Positions 18,259-24,230 of a stretch of 24,230 bases of DNA are shown here, one piece after another. The notes below the pieces were generated by a model. The model did no database searches. It had not been told where the DNA came from and saw only the letters and a program-made list of their open reading frames with translations. This DNA is from Oehlia diaphana. Its lineage: Eukaryota; Glomeromycota; Glomeromycetes; Glomerales; Glomeraceae. The stretch covers positions 10,767 to 34,996 of the forward strand of contig QZLH01000056.1 in the NCBI GenBank assembly GCA_003833135.1. Reading direction: 5' to 3'. The translations under genes and the position numbers were made by a program. How positions within the stretch are numbered: the first letter of the stretch is position 1; the number at the start of each line of letters is the position of its first letter.

Positions 18259-19862
18259 TGTCGCAATGTTTGTAATATGAAAGACGCTGTACTTGATGAA
18301 TATCTAAATGAAATCCAAGAAGAAAGTTTCTTTTTGAAAGCAGTGTTATTGCTTGTTTTTGCATTATTTTCAAGAGATTCAATTAGACTATTTATACAAT
18401 CATTTAGTTTATGAAAGGTACTGGTATTAATTTTCTTCTCGCCCCATACTGAAAGAATTTGTATTGCACCAACAACAAAGTCTTTGTTCCATTTGTTGTA
18501 AAGACTTTCCAAATTTGTGAAAGATGGTTTCGGGTCTGGCAACCTACTAATCATTTCAAGAAGCACTAAGTCCCGTGTGAGCATTGTCAAATTGAAGTCA
18601 TTGATTGTAAAGTGTAAGTTGACGTTGTAATTTTCTGAATGACATTTCAATGACATTGTAAGACTATGAACAGTTTCAATGATATTGCGCAAATCTCCAA
18701 TGCCACCTAAAAAAATAGATAATTTCTTATTTTTGACTTTTTGATTATCATAAGAAATCATTGGAACCTCTGCAGTTGCCGTAGCACTGATGTCAAGGTC
18801 TTTCAACAGATTGAAACCATATGTATTACCAATTGCATAGAGACTAGGAATTCCTTCATAAAATAAATGTATTCCTGGACGATTAGAAGAGACGTTAAAA
18901 TTAACAAAGTTCTTTTGATCTGAGTAATTGTCTCCAATTTCATTGTTATTCATTTTGACTGGAACAGACAATTCCTGCACATCCACTCCAAATTTTTTCG
19001 CTAATGTATTGTAATATTTATCATTGAACTGCCAAATATTTTCCTTATTAGAATAAATGTGATTGTTCTCCATAATTACTTTTCCCTGATAGTTTATGCC
19101 AATTTCAATACCTTTTAATTTATTATGATGAATAATATTATTAATAAGACATGCATCAACACCTCCCTTGATAATACATCCAGAAACACCATTATTTGCA
19201 ATTTCATTTTCTTCCATGTGCACTTTAGCCTGGAAATCTGCTGAAACACCAAAAGAACCGTTTCTTAAGATTTGATTCTTTCGTAATACAGCGATTGTTT
19301 GTGAGGGTTTAGTGTAATTTGATGCTGGTGGTGGTTGAATTGTATGATGCGGTGGGTTATTAATATAGAGTCTTATTGATAAGGCTGGTTCACGGTTTCC
19401 ACTGATAAGAATTCCTTCTCCGTGATTGTCATGAATAATATTATCAACTAGTGTAACTTCATTGGCGTCTAACCATGCCATAATACTTTGCTTGTTATGA
19501 TAAATATCATTATTTTCAGCACGTAAGCTTGATCCATATCGAACTTCAATTGCATTCATTCCAATATTATATAATTTACAATTTCTAATATAAGCTTTGC
19601 TATCGATATCAACTAAAATACCGCCAGCATTTTTATTATTGGCAACAACACATTTATTCATGAAAAGTGTTGCTTTACGACCATCAATACAAATAGGCGG
19701 AAGCGTTCCAGAACATTTGGTGAACCAACAATTGTCTACAAAAACCTGAGAAGTGGCCATAAATAGTGAGTGTCCTTGAGTACATTCAACATGAATATTA
19801 TATAGTACAAGATTACTGTCACTACCTTGAAGTACATTGATGTTAGAATTCTTTATTGTCAC
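18255..19862 (-). CDS. Middle part: right-handed beta-helix and DUF4470
   Basis: The 535-residue frame overlaps neither neighbour in phase; its listed first residue is not a true start but a continuation of the beta-helix. Residues 1-290 form about ten coils of roughly 20-25 residues with the parallel beta-helix pattern: NCWFTKC, NKCVVANNKNAGGILV, NCKLYNIGMNAIEV, NNDIYHNKQS, DNIIHDNHGEGILISGN, ENEIANNGVSG, NNIIHHNKLKGIEI and NNHIYSNKENI. The fold is that of PF13229-type beta-helices, often sugar-binding or scaffold-like. A proline-rich insertion lies at about 170-180. Residues 375-440 (LSIFLGGIGDLRNIIETVHS to INDFNLTMLTRDLVLLEMIS) match DUF4470, with G.GD.RN and NDFN. The last 25 residues before the stop are probably out of frame. 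Confidence 0.78.
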   Translation of the reverse strand: MTIKNSNINVLQGSDSNLVLYNIHVECTQGHSLFMATSQVFVDNCWFTKCSGTLPPICIDGRKATLFMNKCVVANNKNAGGILVDIDSKAYIRNCKLYNIGMNAIEVRYGSSLRAENNDIYHNKQSIMAWLDANEVTLVDNIIHDNHGEGILISGNREPALSIRLYINNPPHHTIQPPPASNYTKPSQTIAVLRKNQILRNGSFGVSADFQAKVHMEENEIANNGVSGCIIKGGVDACLINNIIHHNKLKGIEIGINYQGKVIMENNHIYSNKENIWQFNDKYYNTLAKKFGVDVQELSVPVKMNNNEIGDNYSDQKNFVNFNVSSNRPGIHLFYEGIPSLYAIGNTYGFNLLKDLDISATATAEVPMISYDNQKVKNKKLSIFLGGIGDLRNIIETVHSLTMSLKCHSENYNVNLHFTINDFNLTMLTRDLVLLEMISRLPDPKPSFTNLESLYNKWNKDFVVGAIQILSVWGEKKINTSTFHKLNDCINSLIESLENNAKTSNNTAFKKKLSSWISFRYSSSTASFILQTLRH

Positions 19863-19863
19863 C

Positions 19864-20439
19864 TCACCAATTCCAATGATAACGATGTTTCAGTCTGTTA
19901 TCCATCAACACCGTAGTTGTATATGTACCAGGCTCAAGAACCAATACTACATCTTTAAACAGAAATAGATCAAGTAGTCTTTCGTCAAATCTGTTATCAT
20001 ATCTTTTGATAATATTTGGGGTTGAAAAAGGCATTCTTTCACATTGTTGGATAAAAAAATCGTCTTCATGAGAAGTTTCGCCCAATGCCAGAGAAATTAA
20101 AATATTAGCATATGCACCAAATTGATTATTACTTGTAGCATGCATCTTTGCAATCATACTGTAAGCTCCTTTATTACACATTGCATCTAATCCAATTGAC
20201 GTATTGAGGTAGTCCAAAACTTGAGATTGTTTTTCTTCAGTACCATTTTCTATAATAGCTTTTGCAAGATTGAAATAAATTGTTGACAACTCTTTTCGTT
20301 CTTTGAATGAAAGAAGCGAGAATGAAGACTCTGGAAGGACAATAAAGGCAGCTTTAAACGCTTTAGGATGTTTTTTCTGGAACTTTTCTAGTTCCTGCAT
20401 GTAAATTTCGAAAGTATTTTCAATATTAATAGACTCCAT
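19864..20439 (-). CDS. N-terminal part: helical domain and entry into beta-helix
   Basis: The 191-residue frame starts at an ATG (MESINIENTFEIYMQELEKF) about 160 bp downstream, in sense, of the long poly(A) tract. Residues 5-150 are predicted helical from their pattern and include a TPR/Sel1-like stretch (KGAYSMIAKMH, then GAYANILISLALGE), but no named domain is certain. Residues 163-182 (DVVLVLEPGTYTTTVLMDNR) are the typical opening of a pectin-lyase-type beta-helix. The last eight residues before the stop are out of frame. Shifting one base there gives IVIIGIGEVTIKN, which joins directly onto the next fragment. No signal peptide is visible, so it probably acts inside the cell. Confidence 0.75.
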   Translation of the reverse strand: MESINIENTFEIYMQELEKFQKKHPKAFKAAFIVLPESSFSLLSFKERKELSTIYFNLAKAIIENGTEEKQSQVLDYLNTSIGLDAMCNKGAYSMIAKMHATSNNQFGAYANILISLALGETSHEDDFFIQQCERMPFSTPNIIKRYDNRFDERLLDLFLFKDVVLVLEPGTYTTTVLMDNRLKHRYHWNW

Positions 20440-21169
<730 letters not shown>

Positions 21170-21170
<1 letters not shown>

Positions 21171-22510
21171 TGTATATGCATAATTAAAACTAAAAAAAAA
21201 AAAAATGATTTTTATTTTATTATAAAATCCAAAATAACAATCCATAATGATAATTATTATGATTCTCTCGATTGAGCTCGTATCACCAAATTTTTTGATC
21301 TTCAAGTAGGAGCTTCAAGGACATAATCCTTTTGTATGGCCCCTCTTTCATCATTTCTTGATAAACGATTAGCAGATCTTTCTTCCTTTGACGGTTCGTT
21401 TCCTTGATGAGAATAATGGCCAGCGTATAAATTATTGATCACGATTTCTTAATAAAGAAATTTATAATGATCAATTTAAAGGAAAAAATGCAAGAAGTGA
21501 ACTTTAAATTATTTTTTATTTTGTTTACCTTTATTTTATTTTACGAAACTAAAAGCATTCTACTACTTACGAAGAATAAATTATTATATGCCGTCGAAAT
21601 TATTTTGAATATTATTCTGAATGTAAACTCCGTCTTTAAGATAAGGAATTTACATCACTTTCATTATATACGATTATATAATTTCTTTCTCTTTCATTTC
21701 AATAGAAATAACAAGGGTTCCCTCATCGTGTTTAAGGTGCACAAAATCATCATATTAGTTTATTCATTTATTTTATCACTCAAGAGTAACATACCATACG
21801 CCATCATATTAGTTTAATTAATTATGTGGGTACTCGTTTATTTGCCTATAAAATCCTTTTTATTTATTACAGAAATAACATATACGTAACTAAATATAGT
21901 GGTGATGAAAGGAAAGAGCTTTAGTGGAAAAAAAATCATGCTCAAAAGACAAAAGTTGCATTATTATAGGCTGGATAAACAGGCTCTTATCTTTTTTCGT
22001 GTAATAAAAGATAAAGAACGCCAAACAAAATAGATAATACTATCAATTGTTTTTTATTGTTACGCAAGTTATTATCCGAAAGTTTATTAATAAAAAAGGT
22101 TAATATTTTCGTGACTCCGAAATTTCTAATGAGACTTACTTTGAGCATGATTTCTTTATTGTGTAATAAGAATAAAGAACGAAAAAAATATACATTCAAT
22201 TAGTATATTATTTATATACGTATTCCTTTATTAGTTTAGTTAACGAAAAATAATGTCGTTGAATACAAAGGTCTGTCGCCATTCTATCACGGATTAGTTA
22301 TAAACTATAGCGCATGATGAAGATCACGTACTTTCATATTTCATATATTCTATAAAGACTTTTATAGTTAAATAATAATAATAATAATGAAAAAGGTTTA
22401 ATTAAATAATTTCTAATTAAATTCTATGAAAATACAGTATATATTACCTTGAATGAAATTGTTTTTTTTTTAAACGAATGAAATTATTTACACAAATATG
22501 CAGATGATCA
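21170..22510 (+). repeat. Tandem array unit 6 (right half only)
   Basis: Array sequence resumes here with the ttttattttattataaaatc block. It holds an HMG relic, the upstream HMG segment (21560-21690), the caacaagggtt / ttaaggtgcac block (about 21710-21740), the tttattacagaaataac block (21848-21925) and the tgtcgttgaatacaaagg block (22253-22280). It ends at atatgcagatgatc (22498). It has no basic ORF. Its left part duplicates the right end of unit 5. Confidence 0.7.
21262..21470 (-). pseudogene. HMG-box relic, unit 6
   Basis: On the minus strand it keeps gtcaaaggaagaaagatctg, ctaatcgtttatcaagaaat and gatgaaag, matching the arm and first helix of unit 3. It shares with unit 4 the loss of about ten bases after ctaatygttt. 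The third-helix part (gatcaaaaaatttggtgata) is changed and no frame spans it. Confidence 0.55.
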
Positions 22511-23160
22511 ATAAAAAAAATAAGTTACACTACAACGCTTCACACATCACATAATTTTATAAAAAATTTATAGCTATTAAGCCGTAATTGCATAAATTCA
22601 ATTTGGTCTTATACTTTAATGCCGTAATATTAATGCCAATGCAATAATTCGCCACAATAAATAAAGAAAGAACAAAAAAATACAGTAGAACAATGGATAA
22701 GACTAAGGGAGAATAAAGGAGAGGAAAGATAAATGAAAAGGAATGAATAAATGAAAAGGATGTAGAAGAATGAAAGATGAACAAAAGTAATTAAGAACAA
22801 AAAGGACGAAAGACGAATAAAAAAAGATGAATAAGTGAAAAGGGATGTAGGGACAAAAGATAAATAAAGGAAAACAAAGATGATCAAAAAGAAAGGAAGG
22901 AAAAGTAAAGGGAACGAAAAAGTAAGGGAACGAAAAAGTAAAGGGCAGAGAAAAGGAACGAAAGAAAAGAAGGGAAAATGAAATGAACGAAAAAGAATAA
23001 GGGAAAATGAAAGGAATGAAAAAATAAAGGGAAGGGAACGAAAGGAGAATAAAAAACAATCAATAGAATGAAGGAAATCAGAATAACAAATAAACAATTG
23101 GATGAATAAAAGCGAAAAATAATGAAGAAAATGAAAACGAACGTAAAGAAATAAAGGGAA
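22510..23160. other. Purine-rich low-complexity tract, no gene
   Basis: From about 22660 the plus strand is an irregular run of gaaagg, gaacgaaa, aaagta and gatgaa words, with few pyrimidines. Long minus-strand frames here (up to 203 residues) consist almost only of Phe, Ser, Leu, Ile and Pro. They overlap each other in several frames, so I treat them as artefacts. The first 150 bases are plain AT-rich DNA. Confidence 0.6.
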
Positions 23161-23179
23161 AAAATAAAAGAAAGCCAGA

Positions 23180-23565
23180 GCACTCACCCATAGAAAAAGA
23201 AACATGGTTAATATCATTTTAAAAGTGAAAAAATAAAACAATAAGAGAAAGAGACGAAAAAGACTTACTTGAGATTTTACTGAAATGGTACATCTAAAAA
23301 AGATACAAAGGTTAGTAAATGAACAAGGGAAAGAACGAAAATAAAAACAAGAAAAAAGAAAAGAAAGAAAGTAAGACTCACCTTAAATTTCCGCAGAAAC
23401 GAAAACTAGAAACAGCCGCGCCTAAAAAAAAAAAAGAACAAACAAGTTAATGAAGGATGAAAGAAAGGAAAACAGAAGAAAAAAAGAAAGGAAAAAAACT
23501 TCCTATTACCCAATCCCAAAGCTAAAGGCTGTCGCGCCTAAAAGACTGACCTAAAAAAAAAGAAG
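23180..23565 (-). other. Cluster of strong splice signals and short candidate exons
   Basis: On the minus strand there is ttttttttttttag, then a 40-base GC-richer block beginning GCGCGGCTG, then aag/gtgagt (23378-23425). Next come a canonical tttactaac branch site, cttttttag, a 25-base block starting ATGTACC and caa/gtaagt (23266-23315). Another gtgagt follows at about 23188. The first two blocks joined stay open in one frame (AAVSSFRFCGNLRCTISVKS). A diverged copy of the first block (GCGCGACAGCC) lies at about 23535. This may be the 5' part of a spliced gene or a non-coding transcript. Confidence 0.35.
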
Positions 23566-23579
23566 AAACGGAAAAAATA

Positions 23580-24230
23580 TAGTAATAAACGCGTTTAAAA
23601 AATAACTAAAAAATAATCGTAACATATGAACACGTGATGTGATGTTCAAAGCGTTTTATAATTTTCGACTAAAATATAGTATAAAATAGCTATCTATATA
23701 ATATTTTTGCTCTTGTTAACAATCTTCACTCGTTTTTTAAACAAAGAGAGTTGAATCAGTAATTATATTCCAATTATTTAAGCAAATATTTTGATCAACA
23801 GACATTGCTTTTAAATTTAAACCAAAAATCTGGCCAATAAAAAATTCAAAAAATCACGTGATTGTAGTGCTTTGTGATTTAGTTGTCGATTTTAATCATA
23901 CTGTTGTAAATTTACCCCAGTAACACCACCAAAATTTTCACCCCCACGTGATTTTTGTGGCGTCCAAATTTTGATTGGCTCATTGATTATTTGTGTCGTG
24001 TGGCAACATTTATCTTAGGAAAAAAAAAAGACAACGAAAAGAAAAAATAAAACCGCCCATACTTTCTTTAAAATATTAATATAATTTTATTGTTTTTATT
24101 ATAGGAACATTTAAAAAATAACTCTTTGCTCTTTATTAAATTTAATAATTAAAAAAACAACCACTTTTTTAACGAAAATAACTTCAAATATTAATACTAT
24201 TGTAAAAATACTAATTACTCCATACCATAA
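23580..24230. other. AT-rich right end, no gene; three CACGTG motifs
   Basis: No open frame of note is present. CACGTG occurs at about 23631 (acacgtgatg), 23856 (atcacgtgat) and 23945 (cccacgtgat). E-boxes of this kind are bound by bHLH factors such as Cbf1-type proteins in fungi. An acceptor-like tttttattatag lies near 24102. The stretch may be a promoter region for the minus-strand splice-signal cluster or for a gene beyond the window. Confidence 0.4.

Larger units (their letters stand above)
16564..20439 (-). pseudogene. Beta-helix / DUF4470 / MYND-finger gene, frameshifted locus
   Basis: The three following fragments are one locus read 20439 to 16564, about 1,280 codons. Domain order is a helical N-terminus, a right-handed parallel beta-helix, DUF4470, a helical middle and a C-terminal MYND finger. 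The frame must change near 19888, where one A is missing from an AAA run (sense strand) in the beta-helix entry. It must change again between about 18330 and 18245. At that second place the third frame (FLLGFHLDIHQVQRLSYYK) looks more natural than the end of the 535-residue frame, which suggests two single-base gains in A-runs. No clean introns explain the shifts. Either it is a young pseudogene or the assembly has homopolymer errors. DUF4470 plus MYND proteins are common in fungi; the added beta-helix is less usual. Confidence 0.7.

Noticed and set aside
22557..23241. Long overlapping minus-strand frames (up to 203 residues) rich in Phe, Ser and Leu
   Set aside because: They overlap each other in several frames across a purine-rich low-complexity tract and have no domain-like pattern.

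Overview
The window is about 24 kb of very AT-rich DNA with long A/T homopolymers. Short spliceosomal-type signals (GTRAGT, CTAAC, AG) and fungal-style multidomain proteins indicate a eukaryote, most likely a fungus. Expanded decaying HMG-box copies plus a beta-helix/DUF4470/MYND gene make an arbuscular mycorrhizal fungus (Glomeromycotina, Rhizophagus-like) the best guess. This is inference; no rRNA or other marker gene is present. No tRNA, rRNA or CRISPR array was seen. LAYOUT: 1-660 is low-complexity A/T sequence with a small diverged direct repeat. From about 665 to 15582 there is a tandem array of five diverged units of roughly 3 kb (starts near 665, 4720, 7405, 10487 and 13745). A sixth partial unit lies at about 21170-22510. 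A complete unit has a plus-strand pyrimidine-rich leader, then a short basic ORF of 60-66 codons, then a conserved GTGAGT site, then a minus-strand HMG-box block and a further conserved intergenic part. The HMG block is damaged differently in each copy, and is missing from unit 1. The array therefore looks like a decaying tandem family resembling the expanded MATA-HMG families known in Rhizophagus. Three small non-autonomous DNA transposons sit inside it. Their empty sites can be read from sister units: a hAT-like element in unit 2 with 8-bp target duplications, a TA-duplicating Tc1/mariner-like MITE in unit 5, and a CCCTATA-ended element in unit 5 with 3-bp duplications. Unit 1 carries about 1.2 kb of unrelated sequence in place of its HMG block. 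From about 15583 to 21170 the array is interrupted by single-copy DNA. This holds the one large gene, on the minus strand (16564-20439). It encodes a helical N-terminus, a right-handed parallel beta-helix, a DUF4470 domain, an SNLADY-containing helical region and a C-terminal MYND zinc finger. The gene is open in three overlapping frames, and the shifts fall next to A-runs, so it is either a fresh pseudogene or carries indel errors. A 121-bp poly(T) tract lies about 160 bp upstream of its ATG, and a strong 78-bp hairpin lies downstream. The right end (22500-24230) has a purine-rich low-complexity tract with strong minus-strand splice signals and short candidate exons, then AT-rich DNA with three CACGTG motifs. 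No operon-like cooperation can be shown. The unit layout puts each basic ORF convergent with its own HMG block and divergent from the previous one.
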